Made by a program: the position numbers and the translations under genes. From Aquificaceae bacterium (GTDB taxonomy: Bacteria; Aquificota; Aquificia; Aquificales; Aquificaceae), in assembly GCA_027079305.1 (NCBI GenBank), contig JALWVU010000055.1:372001-436000 (forward strand): a DNA stretch of 64,000 nucleotides, given 5' to 3'. Every line of letters begins with the position of its first letter. The first letter of the stretch is position 1. Below, piece by piece: positions 34,721 through 43,979 of this stretch. Under the pieces are notes generated by a model, which was not told the origin of the DNA, did not search any database, and worked only from the letters and a program-made list of their open reading frames with translations.

Positions 34721-36490
34721 TCAAAGCTCTCTGTTTAAGCCCTCTATGTATATCCTCTCCATGATCTTCCTCGCTATGGGGGCTGCGGTTCTACCTCCGG
34801 ACTCCCCGTGTTCCACGAGGACCCCTATCACAAAGAGGGGATCCCTGTAGGGAGCAAAGCCCACGAACCAGGCGTGATCTCTGAGCCTCCAGGGAAGCTT
34901 CTTTTTCTTCTTTCCTCTCCTTATGAAAGCGACCTGGGCGGTTCCCGTTTTACCTGCCATGTCCACTATGGTGGAGAAGGCTCTCGCTCCCGTCCCCCTC
35001 CTTACAGCTTCCCTGAGGCCTCTCCTGATTATGGCAAAGTATTCCTGTCTTCCCTTTACAACCTTCCAGACCTTTTTCCTGTTTTTCCACAGGACCTTGC
35101 CAGAAGGATCCCTTATCTCCCTGAGGAGCGTGGGCCTGTATATGACCCCGTTGTTCACGATCCCCATCATCATGAGGGTCTGCTCTAAGAGAGTGGAAAG
35201 CATGTAGCCCTGACCTATGCTAAGGTTCACCGTGTCCCCGTCATACCAGGGCTGGCCGAAGCGTCTCCTCTTCCATTCGGGTGTGGGTAAAAAGCCTCTT
35301 TTCGCCTGTATTTCTAAGGGTATCCTCTCCCCGTATCCGAACTTTCTTGCATATCTGATTATGGTGGAGGGTCCCATCTCGTATCCGTAGGTATAGTAGT
35401 AAACATCGCAGGAGTCTTGGAGGGCCTTTATCATGTTCACCTGTCCGTGCCCGTATACGTTCCAGCAGAAAAATCTCCTGTTCCCGAGGAAGAAACTCCC
35501 GGTGCAGAGGACCTTCTCCCAAGGAGAAGCGGTCTTTGTCTCAAGGATGGCATAAGAGACGGGAACCTTGAGAACCGAGGCGGGCGGGTATCTTCCGTTT
35601 GTAGCCCTGTTGAACATGGGTTTCAGCTTGTTCTTTCTTAGCTTCTTCCAGTCCTTGTAAACCCTGTTGGGGTCGTAGCCGGGTATGCTCGCCAGAGCCA
35701 GGATCTCCCCCGTCTTAGCGTTCATAAGGATCACAGCACCCGCAGGCTGGCCGGACTCGTAGAAGACGTCCTCCACTATCCTCTGCATCCGGAGATCTAT
35801 CGTAAGGACGAGACTGTTCCCCTTTATCGGTTCCTCCCGTTTGAGGGTTTTCAGGATCTTTCCGACCGCGTTGACCATGACCTCTTCCCTTCCGAGCTGT
35901 CCCAGAAGAACGTGATCCATGCTCCTCTCTATGCCCAGCTTACCCACAAAGCTCCTCGGAGCTATCCTCTCCCCGAACTTCCTGAGTTCTCTCTTCGAAG
36001 GGTAGCCCACGTAGCCTATAACGTGGCAGAGCCTCTTCCCGTGGGGATAAACCCTTTTGGGGACCACTTCAACGAAAACGCCGGGAAGCTTGTAGCTGTT
36101 GGCGTAGAACAGGCTCAGTTCCTCCTGGGATAGATCTTCCTTTATCCTTATCGGCTCTACTCCTCCCGGGTTCTCTTTTATAATCTCCCCGAGATCTATC
36201 TTGAACAGTTTCTTCAAGTTCCTCTCAAGCACACTGAGTTCCTTTCTGCTTAGTCTGTGGTAGTCGAGACTGAGAACGTAGCGAGGCTCGTCGTAGGCGA
36301 GCTTTTCTCCTCTTCTGTCGTATATGTCACCCCTCGGTGGATAGAGCTTTCTGACTCTCAGATAGTTCCTCCTGGAAAGCTCCCTGTATTTATCCCCCCT
36401 GAGAACCTGGATCTGGAATAGCCTTCCCACTATGAGCAGAAAGACTCCCAGGAGGCCAGAAAGCAGTAGGATAAAGAGACGCCTGCTCAT
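34721..36490 (-). CDS. mrdA: Penicillin-binding protein 2 (elongasome transpeptidase)
   Basis: Cross-links peptidoglycan during side-wall growth. 589 residues from the ATG at 36490: a membrane anchor at about 5-25, a dimerisation/pedestal domain with the RGDIYDRRG motif, then a transpeptidase domain with the active-site serine S305 and K308 in ASVLK, SCD in the SxN position, and KTGTAQ. The start overlaps the mreD stop by ATGA; an earlier in-frame ATG at 36550 lies inside mreD and is rejected. rodA is not next to it. Confidence 0.94.
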   Translation of the reverse strand: MSRRLFILLLSGLLGVFLLIVGRLFQIQVLRGDKYRELSRRNYLRVRKLYPPRGDIYDRRGEKLAYDEPRYVLSLDYHRLSRKELSVLERNLKKLFKIDLGEIIKENPGGVEPIRIKEDLSQEELSLFYANSYKLPGVFVEVVPKRVYPHGKRLCHVIGYVGYPSKRELRKFGERIAPRSFVGKLGIERSMDHVLLGQLGREEVMVNAVGKILKTLKREEPIKGNSLVLTIDLRMQRIVEDVFYESGQPAGAVILMNAKTGEILALASIPGYDPNRVYKDWKKLRKNKLKPMFNRATNGRYPPASVLKVPVSYAILETKTASPWEKVLCTGSFFLGNRRFFCWNVYGHGQVNMIKALQDSCDVYYYTYGYEMGPSTIIRYARKFGYGERIPLEIQAKRGFLPTPEWKRRRFGQPWYDGDTVNLSIGQGYMLSTLLEQTLMMMGIVNNGVIYRPTLLREIRDPSGKVLWKNRKKVWKVVKGRQEYFAIIRRGLREAVRRGTGARAFSTIVDMAGKTGTAQVAFIRRGKKKKKLPWRLRDHAWFVGFAPYRDPLFVIGVLVEHGESGGRTAAPIARKIMERIYIEGLNREL

Positions 36491-36969
36491 TCTCTCCTTC
36501 TGAGGTATATAAAGTATACGACCACGACGAGGAGAACTTCGACCAGCCAAGCGACAGCGAAAGTCTTAAAGGAGGCCTCGAAGGAGAACTTGGACTTCAT
36601 CATGAGCAGGGCAAGCAGTTTCTTCAAAAGCAGGATTACCGATGAGGGAAGAACAAAGACCAGAACGCTCCTGAAGAAAAACCTCTCCGAGAAGAGAATA
36701 AACAGGTAAACGGACAATGTGTAGAGAGCCAGGTTTAAACCTATCGTGTCGGTAAGTATGTCCAGCGTAGATCCTCCAAGTATGGCCCATAGGACCGCAT
36801 CTCTGCCTATGAGGTAGGCCCTCGCGAGCAGGGCTATAAGCAGAGCGTCCGGGGCTAAAAAGCCCGGCCTGAAGAGTCCGTGCAGGAAGACCACCTGCAG
36901 GAAGATGATCAGGAAAAAGAGAAGGAAATACCTCAACCTGCCCCGGTTAACCGAACCGTATGATTTCAC
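36487..36969 (-). CDS. mreD: Rod-shape-determining protein MreD
   Basis: 160-residue inner-membrane protein with about five hydrophobic segments, of MreD type by size, pattern (GGSTLDILTDTIGLNLALYTL) and position before mrdA. It belongs to the elongasome with MreB, MreC, RodA and PBP2. The GTG at 36969 has no ribosome binding site; a TTG at 36936 (protein starting at RYFLLFF) with GGGGCAGG before it is a reasonable alternative. mreB and mreC are absent nearby, unlike the usual mreBCD order. Confidence 0.82.
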   Translation of the reverse strand: MKSYGSVNRGRLRYFLLFFLIIFLQVVFLHGLFRPGFLAPDALLIALLARAYLIGRDAVLWAILGGSTLDILTDTIGLNLALYTLSVYLFILFSERFFFRSVLVFVLPSSVILLLKKLLALLMMKSKFSFEASFKTFAVAWLVEVLLVVVVYFIYLRRRE

Positions 36970-37155
36970 AGCTCGGTGCCGGGCTACTTATACCCCGCCT
37001 CTTCAGGGTGCCCACGGACCCGGCGGGCGGCATTTGGACACCCATGGATCTCCGTCCCTCTTCCTTGCTTCCGGCTTTCTCGGTTTCCCTCCTCAGAAAT
37101 TATAATCTGATCAATATCCTTTCGAAAGCGGGCCGGGAGCGGTTAGAATACCTCC
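36970..37155. other. GC-rich divergent intergenic region with inverted repeats
   Basis: 186 bases between mreD (minus) and hemY (plus). An AT-rich core, AAATTATAATC at 37097-37107, contains overlapping TATAAT-like -10 boxes for both strands (plus 37101-37106; minus 37104-37099). The mreD-side half is GC-rich and can fold, for example CCCGCC with GGCGGG and GGGTG with CACCC on the minus strand. If transcribed it would form a structured leader of about 100 bases for mreD-mrdA. A 33-codon minus-strand frame is open here, but it has no recognisable homology or composition that marks it as a gene. Confidence 0.4.
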
Positions 37156-38460
37156 ATGCTCGACGTAGTGATAGTCGGCTCAGGTATATCGGGACTGTCC
37201 ACCGCCTTCAGGCTTAAGAAACTCGGTCTCGATCTCGTTGTTTTCGAGAAGGACGATCAGATAGGCGGGAACATAAAGACCGTCTCCCAGGAGGGCTACA
37301 CCTTCGAGCTCGGTCCTCAGACTGTCCTCGCGGACGAGGAGGTCCTGAGCTTCTTTCGGGAGGTAGGGGTAGATCCTATCGTGGCAAGTCCCTCATCGAA
37401 GAACAGATACATATACAAAAAGGGCAAACTCATACCGCTCCCCATGAGTCCTTTGGCCTTTCTCTTTTCGCCCCTTCTCTCCCTGTCGGGGAAGTTCAAA
37501 GTCCTCAGGGAACCCTGGGCACCTGCCCCGGTTAAAGAGGAAGAGAGTATAGCGGAGTTCGTCAGGAGGAGGCTGGGGCAGGAGTTCCTGGACTACATCG
37601 TTGCTCCCTTCGTCTCAGGTGTTTACGCGGGGGATCCCGAGAAGCTTTCTGTGAAGCACGCCACCCGCAGGATTTACGAGCTCGAGAGGGAGTTCGGTAG
37701 CCTTATAAGAGGGGCTATCAAGAAAAAGGCCCTGGGCCCGAGAGGGAAGCTCATATCCTTTGAGGGAGGACTTTTCAGGCTTGTGGAGAAGCTCTCCGAG
37801 AAGGTGGAAATCAGAAAAGAAAACGTGGTTTTGAGGATAAGGAAGAAAGATGAGAGGTTTATCCTCGACACAAGGGAGGGAAAGGTGGAGGCCAGAGTGG
37901 TGGTCATATCATCTCCCGCTTACACCTCCTCCTACCTTCTCAAGGATCTTTCCTGGAGCGCTTCTCTGGAGTTTGACAAGATAGACTACGTTCCCCTCGT
38001 GGTCGTGAACGTGGGCGTGAAGTCAGGATACGTTCCCGAAGGCTTCGGTATGCTCGTCCCCCGCAGGGAAGGAAAGAGGATCTTAGGTGTTATCTTCTCC
38101 TCCAAGCTGTTCCCCGGAAGAGCACCCGAGGGAAAGGACCTGCTCACCGTATACCTCGGCGGTGCAACGGACAGGGATGTTATAGATCTCCCGGAGGAGG
38201 AGATCCTCGATACGGTCGAGAGAGAGCTCAAGGATATATTCAGCATCCCGGGTTTTGACTTCGCTCACGTGAAGAAGTGGAAGAGAGCTATACCCCAGTA
38301 TACGATCCGCTATCAGAAGTATCTGGACCTTGCCAAGGAGATGGAGGAGATCCACAGGGGTCTCTTCCTGACGGGGAACTACCTGAGCGGGGTCTCTGTC
38401 GCGGACTGCATAAGGTATTCTTCCCTTAAGGCGAGGGAGGTGGCAGAGTTTCTGAAATGA
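37156..38460 (+). CDS. hemY: Protoporphyrinogen oxidase (HemY/PPOX type)
   Basis: FAD enzyme of heme synthesis that oxidises protoporphyrinogen (or coproporphyrinogen) six electrons. 434 residues: dinucleotide motif VIVGSGISGLSTA at 5-17, EKDDQIGGNIKT, ELGPQTV, and a C-terminal FAD segment LFLTGNYLSGVSVADCI. HemY proteins need an oxygen-type acceptor or act on coproporphyrinogen, which fits an organism using oxygen at low level. It overlaps the downstream ferritin-VIT1 gene by ATGA, linking heme and iron handling. Confidence 0.92.
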   Translation: MLDVVIVGSGISGLSTAFRLKKLGLDLVVFEKDDQIGGNIKTVSQEGYTFELGPQTVLADEEVLSFFREVGVDPIVASPSSKNRYIYKKGKLIPLPMSPLAFLFSPLLSLSGKFKVLREPWAPAPVKEEESIAEFVRRRLGQEFLDYIVAPFVSGVYAGDPEKLSVKHATRRIYELEREFGSLIRGAIKKKALGPRGKLISFEGGLFRLVEKLSEKVEIRKENVVLRIRKKDERFILDTREGKVEARVVVISSPAYTSSYLLKDLSWSASLEFDKIDYVPLVVVNVGVKSGYVPEGFGMLVPRREGKRILGVIFSSKLFPGRAPEGKDLLTVYLGGATDRDVIDLPEEEILDTVERELKDIFSIPGFDFAHVKKWKRAIPQYTIRYQKYLDLAKEMEEIHRGLFLTGNYLSGVSVADCIRYSSLKAREVAEFLK

Positions 38461-39449
38461 AAGGTGTCGTAGATCTTGCGAAGGAGTTTTACATAAACGA
38501 GATAAACGACTACAGGCTATACAAGGAACTATCTAAGAAAGCCAATAGGGAAGATCTAAGGAGAACCTTAGAGCACATAGCCAACATGGAAAAGGGCCAT
38601 TCTAAATTCTGGAAAAGATTCCTCGAAAGCAGAGGGATAGACCCTCCTAAGGAGAGAAGGAGAATTTTTCAGAGCTTCGTTCTCTTTCTAGGAAGATTTA
38701 TCAATCCCCTGATGCTGGTATCCTTCTTGGAACTGGGAGAGTCTAACGCCTACGCCCAATACTACAGGTTTCTAAAGCAGGGAGCCGGTGAGCTTTCGGA
38801 AGAGGAAATAGAAAAGCTAAAGGGAATAATACTGGACGAGCTTTCACACGAAAGCACCTTCAGGGAAGAGATGGAGAGGCTGGGACTCTCCAACGTCAGG
38901 GACATGATCCTTGGTATGAACGACGGCCTCGTGGAGCTTCTGGGTGTGGTAGCCGGCCTTTCAGCGGTCTACAGGGGTGATCCCTTCATGGTGGGGGTGA
39001 GCGGTGTGGTGGTGGGCGTTGCGGGAGCCATATCCATGGGTGCGGGAGCCTTCATCTCCGTCAGATCCCAGAGGCAGGTTAACGAGGCCATCAGAGAGAA
39101 AGAGAGGATAATCTCGGAGCTGACGGGTAAAGAAAGCTTAAAAGAGAAAGAAGTGGAGGAGAACGAGATCCGTTCCGCTCTATTTACGGGACTTTCCTAC
39201 CTGATCGGTGTGGTCTTTCCCGTATCTCCATTCTTTTTGGTGAATAACTCTGCGGTAGCTCTGTCCTTCTCTCTCCTGCTTGCCCTTCTTGTTCTCGTGT
39301 TTGTGGGAAGTTTTGTAGCCCTCGCCTCAGGCATATCTGTAAAGAAGAAGGTTCTTGAGATGCTTCTGACCGCCTCCTTTGCAGCGGGAGCAAGCTATGG
39401 TGTGGGGAGTTTTGTAAAGGCTTTGCTGGGTGTTGATCTTGAGGGGTAA
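38457..39449 (+). CDS. Membrane-bound ferritin-like protein (rubrerythrin-VIT1 fusion, MbfA type)
   Basis: 330-residue two-domain protein. Residues 1 to about 135 are a ferritin-like four-helix domain with di-iron ligand motifs EKGH and DELSH (both ExxH) plus further Glu residues (E14 region and ELGESNAY). Residues about 140-325 are a VIT1/CCC1-type transporter domain with five or so membrane helices and the MGAGAFISVRSQ motif. In Rhizobiales MbfA exports iron and is controlled by iron-responsive repressors. Here it is translationally coupled to hemY. Iron or manganese export, or storage at the membrane, is the likely role. Confidence 0.9.
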   Translation: MKGVVDLAKEFYINEINDYRLYKELSKKANREDLRRTLEHIANMEKGHSKFWKRFLESRGIDPPKERRRIFQSFVLFLGRFINPLMLVSFLELGESNAYAQYYRFLKQGAGELSEEEIEKLKGIILDELSHESTFREEMERLGLSNVRDMILGMNDGLVELLGVVAGLSAVYRGDPFMVGVSGVVVGVAGAISMGAGAFISVRSQRQVNEAIREKERIISELTGKESLKEKEVEENEIRSALFTGLSYLIGVVFPVSPFFLVNNSAVALSFSLLLALLVLVFVGSFVALASGISVKKKVLEMLLTASFAAGASYGVGSFVKALLGVDLEG

Positions 39450-39516
39450 ATTTCCCTTCTGGGAAATGTGTGTATAATATAACCTCATTAGAGAAATTAC
39501 TGGGGAGGTGGTAATC

Positions 39517-41910
39517 ATGAGTCGCCTGATGAGCTTTTTCAGCCTACTGGCTATTCTGTCCGCCTTTATACTCTCCTCCTGCGGACACGATCACGGAGGA
39601 GGGGAAACAACTGCTGTATTGAAAGTCGAAGAGGTAAGCGTATCGGGAACTGTGCTTGCAGATGGGTCGCCCCCCTCGAATACGGTTTTTAGCGTTGAGA
39701 TAGTCTCCCTTTCGTCGGATGGAAAATCCATAGACAGGCAGACCACGCAGACAGCTTTAAGTCAGCAAAATCTGTCAGTTAACGGGAGCTTCTCTGCAAA
39801 GGTCAAAGCTGTGGTGGGTGGAAAGATAATAGTAAAGGCTTCCGCGCCAGGATACACTGAGCCCATCAAGACTCTGAACTACAAAGGAGGGAATACTATT
39901 TCAATAACACTTGATGCCCAATCGGTTCAGGTTCAAACTGTGAGTGTTCAGGATGGACTCGTCATAAACTCTTCTGGACGGAGATACGTTAGGATAGCCT
40001 TTACCAAAGACGGAAACGGCACAAAGCCGGTTCTTGGCATTCAGGCGGTGAATGCAAATTCTAAGTTGATAGATCTCGCTATTCCTGTAGATGCTCTTCA
40101 GAGTGATACTATAACGGTAAGCTACAGAGCCTACAATCCCTCTAACCCTGATGACTACCAGAACTTCCCGGGAGATGAAAGGGAGGACGGAAACAGACTC
40201 GTCTCCATAGGTTTTGACTACCTGAAGATAGAGGATGAGAACGGCAATAACCCCTTTGTTCAGGGTCTAAGAGCACAGCTCGTGAACGGTGAATATTACA
40301 GGATCCTCAGATCCGTAGATTGTGCGCAGATAAACAGCATAAGGAGTTCTGTAGGTAGCCTTGACGAAGACCCCAACAAGGCCGGCGTCCAACTGACCTT
40401 CTACGCCTTCGATTCCGATAGGGGAGTCTGGGTAGAGGCAGGCCAGGGAACCTTTGTAGATAACAACACAATAGACTTTATGAACTCCGAGTGGGATACG
40501 ATAGTCCAGAATGGCTGTGATCCGAATCAGACCTCAAACGATCCAAACGACGGTATAGCCTCATGTTCCGAGTATGGGATATTCACTAATGAAGATGATA
40601 TATGCCCTGACAACCTTTCAGAAGCTTTTGTAGTTGTAAGCGTAACCAACCCGGCCTTAGAGTGGAAGAACCTGGACTACGTTATACCTGCTGGATCTAC
40701 GGTGTCCTGCAGGATCAGGGTCGTTGACGAGAACAATCAGCCCGTTGCAGGTGCCTGGGTATACGCCAGCGCTTCCTGTATGGCTTATATAAACGGCATG
40801 ACGGATACAAACGGTGAAGTGGTTCTGGAAACCATAGGCTACAACGATCCCTGCACAGCTACCGTAGAAACATGGCGCTTTGGCTATATAGCATCTGGCA
40901 CTGCGAACTTCGATTCTGGAGATCAGTGTCAGCTTACGCTTCAGATCCAGGATCCCTTCGACTGTTATGTGGAAGGTAGAGTTGTCGACGACAGCAATCA
41001 GCCTGTGGACGGTATAACCGTTTACACCTTTGACTACGTAGGAGAAATACCCCGTGTCGGTGTAGGAGTTACAGATTCTCAGGGAAGGTTCTCCATAAAG
41101 ACAGCATGCAATCAAGACATGGTCGTATCGGTTAAATACATCCTCAGGGGATACAATGTGAATGGAACTGTGGATCAAGACACATTCCATTACGAGATAA
41201 GCGACAACGGAACTACAGTGGATGTGGGAACAATCCAGATAGTCAATGAACCGCCTTACGGTTATATAAACAGCGCCACAGATCCTCAGCTCGGGAGTCC
41301 CATGAGCCTGGCCGTATGTGCCTGGGATTACGAAAACGACTATCCTATAAGCTACACCGTTAGCGTAAACGGCAGTCAGCTCGACCAGGGCCAGATTACT
41401 CAGACCTCCCTTTGTGCAGGAGCTTCCTATACGCCCTCCACCCCAGGTCAGTATGCCTTTACCGCCCAGTTTGCGGACAGCGATGGAAGGGCTTCCACTT
41501 CGAACACGGATCTCGTATTTTACATAGAGAATAACCACTACATCAGGACGGAAATATACGCTACAGGATATCGCGACGATTACGGAAACAATCAGGCTAT
41601 GGCATATGTATATATATCGATTTATGCATTCGATAGCGACAACACACACACTCTTTCACAAAGCGCCTCTTACACCTGTTATGACCAGAATGGCACTCAG
41701 GTAGCAAGCGGGACTCTGATAGATAACGGATGGAACTACATACTCTGTAGTGATATATGGTGTGATGGCACTATACCTGGGAACACCTCTTACTGCGATA
41801 TAGATATAACTATAACGGACGGAACCGCCACCATAAACCATACCAAGAGGGTAAACCTGATAGAGGCTCCTTATCCTCCCCCGACTGAGTTGATCATAGG
41901 TTCAAACTGA
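39517..41910 (+). CDS. Large surface lipoprotein with carboxypeptidase-regulatory-like domains
   Basis: 797-residue predicted lipoprotein: signal ending in the lipobox LSSC, mature N-terminus CGHDHGGGE. It has an N-terminal beta-rich region (with an SGTVLADG... unit), then two carboxypeptidase-regulatory-like Ig-type domains, starting near CRIRVVDENNQPVAGAWV and CYVEGRVVDDSNQPVDGI, and further C-terminal beta domains with repeated Asn/Thr/Tyr. Cysteines recur in pairs (for example C263, C338/C352, C362), suggesting disulfides. Base use is AT-richer than its neighbours. GGGGAGG precedes the ATG. A strong terminator follows. The role is probably surface adhesion or binding; the exact function is unknown. 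Confidence 0.75.
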   Translation: MSRLMSFFSLLAILSAFILSSCGHDHGGGETTAVLKVEEVSVSGTVLADGSPPSNTVFSVEIVSLSSDGKSIDRQTTQTALSQQNLSVNGSFSAKVKAVVGGKIIVKASAPGYTEPIKTLNYKGGNTISITLDAQSVQVQTVSVQDGLVINSSGRRYVRIAFTKDGNGTKPVLGIQAVNANSKLIDLAIPVDALQSDTITVSYRAYNPSNPDDYQNFPGDEREDGNRLVSIGFDYLKIEDENGNNPFVQGLRAQLVNGEYYRILRSVDCAQINSIRSSVGSLDEDPNKAGVQLTFYAFDSDRGVWVEAGQGTFVDNNTIDFMNSEWDTIVQNGCDPNQTSNDPNDGIASCSEYGIFTNEDDICPDNLSEAFVVVSVTNPALEWKNLDYVIPAGSTVSCRIRVVDENNQPVAGAWVYASASCMAYINGMTDTNGEVVLETIGYNDPCTATVETWRFGYIASGTANFDSGDQCQLTLQIQDPFDCYVEGRVVDDSNQPVDGITVYTFDYVGEIPRVGVGVTDSQGRFSIKTACNQDMVVSVKYILRGYNVNGTVDQDTFHYEISDNGTTVDVGTIQIVNEPPYGYINSATDPQLGSPMSLAVCAWDYENDYPISYTVSVNGSQLDQGQITQTSLCAGASYTPSTPGQYAFTAQFADSDGRASTSNTDLVFYIENNHYIRTEIYATGYRDDYGNNQAMAYVYISIYAFDSDNTHTLSQSASYTCYDQNGTQVASGTLIDNGWNYILCSDIWCDGTIPGNTSYCDIDITITDGTATINHTKRVNLIEAPYPPPTELIIGSN

Positions 41911-41918
41911 GAAGTTAT

Positions 41919-41948
41919 GGGGGCACCTCCTGCCCCCTTTCAATTTTT
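41919..41948 (+). terminator. Rho-independent terminator after surface lipoprotein gene
   Basis: Perfect 7-base stem GGGGGCA (41919-41925) and TGCCCCC (41931-41937) with loop CCTCC, followed by the T-rich run TTTCAATTTTT. It closes the lipoprotein unit before sdhB. Confidence 0.85.
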
Positions 41949-41974
41949 CCTTTAAGTCTTATACTTATATTCCC

Positions 41975-42673
41975 ATGAAGCTCAAGCTCAGAGTCTTCCG
42001 CTACGATCCCGAGAACGGGAAGAAAGGTTACGACAATTTCGAGCTGGACTACGAGGAGGGGATGACCTTTCTGACAGCCTTCCACAGGATAAAGGAGAGT
42101 TTAGATCCCACCTTCACCTTCAGGCACTTCTGCAGGGCGGGGATATGCGGGACCTGCACGGTCTTCATAAACGGCTTTCCCAAGCTCGCTTGCAAGGAGC
42201 AGGTTCTTCCCTATGTCCTCACGGGAGAGGAGGTGCTCGTGGAGCCCCTCGACAAGTTTCCCGTGATAAAGGACCTTGCGGTGGATCACGAGAGCGTCAT
42301 AGAGAGGATGAAAAGATTCCACACCTGGATAAGGGAGTTCAGGGGGGAGGTCAGGATACCCCCTCATATAAGCAGGAGGATAGAGAAGGCCGCGGACTGT
42401 ATTCTCTGCTCCGCCTGCCAGTCCTACTGCCCTCAGGTTCTGGAAGAGGAGTATGCGGGGCCCCTCTTCTTTGCCAAGATATACCGCTTCTTGGAAGATC
42501 CGAGGGACGGAGATAAAGAGTTCAGGCTCAGGGAAGCTTTGGTGGAAGGGCATCTATACCACTGCCTCTCCTGTGACAAGTGCAACTCCTCCTGTCCCAA
42601 GGAGGTGGAGCCTGCAACCCTCATAAGGGAGCTCATGACCTACGCCGGGAGCGATGGCGAAGGAAAGAGTTAA
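41975..42673 (+). CDS. sdhB: Succinate dehydrogenase/fumarate reductase iron-sulfur subunit
   Basis: 232-residue electron-transfer subunit. A plant-type 2Fe-2S site lies near residue 50 (CRAGICGTC, then a fourth Cys in KLACKE), and two bacterial ferredoxin-type sites follow (CILCSACQSYCP and CLSCDKCNSSCP) for the 4Fe-4S and 3Fe-4S clusters. In the reductive TCA cycle it would serve fumarate reduction. SdhA is not nearby. -10 TATACT at 41960-41965 is 9 bases before the ATG and there is no ribosome binding site, so it may be leaderless. It overlaps radA by 20 bases. Confidence 0.93.
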   Translation: MKLKLRVFRYDPENGKKGYDNFELDYEEGMTFLTAFHRIKESLDPTFTFRHFCRAGICGTCTVFINGFPKLACKEQVLPYVLTGEEVLVEPLDKFPVIKDLAVDHESVIERMKRFHTWIREFRGEVRIPPHISRRIEKAADCILCSACQSYCPQVLEEEYAGPLFFAKIYRFLEDPRDGDKEFRLREALVEGHLYHCLSCDKCNSSCPKEVEPATLIRELMTYAGSDGEGKS

Positions 42674-43979
42674 ATACGTCTGCCAGTCCTGCGGTTATCA
42701 ATCGGTCAAGTGGAAGGGTAGGTGCCCCTCCTGCGGGGAGTGGAACACCCTCGTAGAGGAGCTTGTGGAAAGAGGAGCTTTTTCTGTGAGGACTGAATCC
42801 AGAGTTCTTCCCCTGAGCGAGTGGGAGGAGGAGAGCTTTGAGAGATTGTCCACAGGCTTTTCCAACCTCGACCTCGCCCTCGGGGGAGGCCTCGTTCCCG
42901 GACAGGTGGTTCTGATAGCGGGAGAGCCGGGGATAGGCAAGTCTACACTCCTTCTTCAGGTCTCTGAAAGGTTTGAGGGAAAGGTCTTATACGTTTCAGG
43001 TGAGGAGTCGGGATCCCAGATAGCCCTCAGAGGGAGAAGGCTGGGCCTCTCGGGAAAAGACATACTCCTCTATCCGGAGACCCTGTTCGAAAGGGTTCTC
43101 GAGGTCCTGGAGAGGGAAGGCCCCGATCTGCTCATAGTGGACTCTATCCAGACCCTGTATTCGGAGAGGCTCGAGTCCTCCGCCGGGTCCGTCTCCCAGG
43201 TGAGGGAGGTTACCTTCAGGATAACGGAGGTCTGCAAGGAGAGAGGGATCCCCTGCTTCATAGTGGGGCAGATCACCAAGGAGGGTGCGATAGCTGGTCC
43301 CAAGGTTCTGGAGCACATAGTGGACACGGTCCTCCAGTTCGAGGGGGAGAGGTTCAACTTCTACAGGATAGTGAAGGTGGTCAAGAACAGGTTCGGCTCC
43401 ACGGGGGAGGTGGCGGTCTTCAGGATGACGGACTCGGGTCTGGAAGAGGTTCCCGAACCCTCCGCCTTCTTCATAAGCGAGAAGGTGAGCGCCCCGGGGA
43501 GCGTGGTTTTCCCCTACACGGAGGGGAGCAAGCCCATACTGGTGGAGATACAGGCCCTCGTCCTCCCCGCTCTATACACCACTCCCCAGAGGAGGACCCA
43601 GGGCTTCGACGTGAACAGGCTTTCCCTGCTTCTGGCCATACTCGAGAAGGAGGCGAACGTCTTTACCAAGGACTCGGACGTGTTCGTCAACGTGGCGGGG
43701 GGCATTTCGGTCAGGGAGCCCGCCGCGGACCTGGCTGTGGCGCTGGCGATAGTCTCTTCCAAGAAGGAGAAGCCCGTGCCCGAGGACGTGATCGTGTTCG
43801 GGGAGCTGGGGCTCGCGGGAGAGGTGAGGGCGGTTCACTTCGGTGAGCAGAGGATAATGGAGGCCAAGAGGTTCGGCTTCAAGAAAGCGGTGATCCCCTC
43901 AAGTCAGGACATAGAGATCGAGGGGATTGAGACCGTCCCCGTTTCCACGCTGAAGGAGGCGGTAGAGCTCCTGCTTTAA
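42654..43979 (+). CDS. radA: DNA repair protein RadA
   Basis: RecA-like helicase that helps branch migration and processing of recombination intermediates. 441 residues: zinc finger C10/C13/C24/C27, Walker A GEPGIGKST near residue 90, the RadA-specific KNRFGSTGE, and a C-terminal Lon-protease-like domain (LAGEVRAV) without protease activity. It overlaps sdhB at the start and converges with ylxP by 4 bases at the end. The zone is clearly richer in GC than the lipoprotein upstream. Confidence 0.96.
   Translation: MAKERVKYVCQSCGYQSVKWKGRCPSCGEWNTLVEELVERGAFSVRTESRVLPLSEWEEESFERLSTGFSNLDLALGGGLVPGQVVLIAGEPGIGKSTLLLQVSERFEGKVLYVSGEESGSQIALRGRRLGLSGKDILLYPETLFERVLEVLEREGPDLLIVDSIQTLYSERLESSAGSVSQVREVTFRITEVCKERGIPCFIVGQITKEGAIAGPKVLEHIVDTVLQFEGERFNFYRIVKVVKNRFGSTGEVAVFRMTDSGLEEVPEPSAFFISEKVSAPGSVVFPYTEGSKPILVEIQALVLPALYTTPQRRTQGFDVNRLSLLLAILEKEANVFTKDSDVFVNVAGGISVREPAADLAVALAIVSSKKEKPVPEDVIVFGELGLAGEVRAVHFGEQRIMEAKRFGFKKAVIPSSQDIEIEGIETVPVSTLKEAVELLL

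Noticed and set aside
36990-37090. Bacterial SRP RNA (GGAAG-type hairpin)
   Set aside because: CCGGAAGCAAGG resembles the core but the upstream CAGG and the AGCAGC side of the symmetric loop are missing.
40657-41649. 330-codon minus-strand open frame within the surface lipoprotein gene
   Set aside because: No ribosome binding site or recognisable domain; composition follows from the opposite coding strand.
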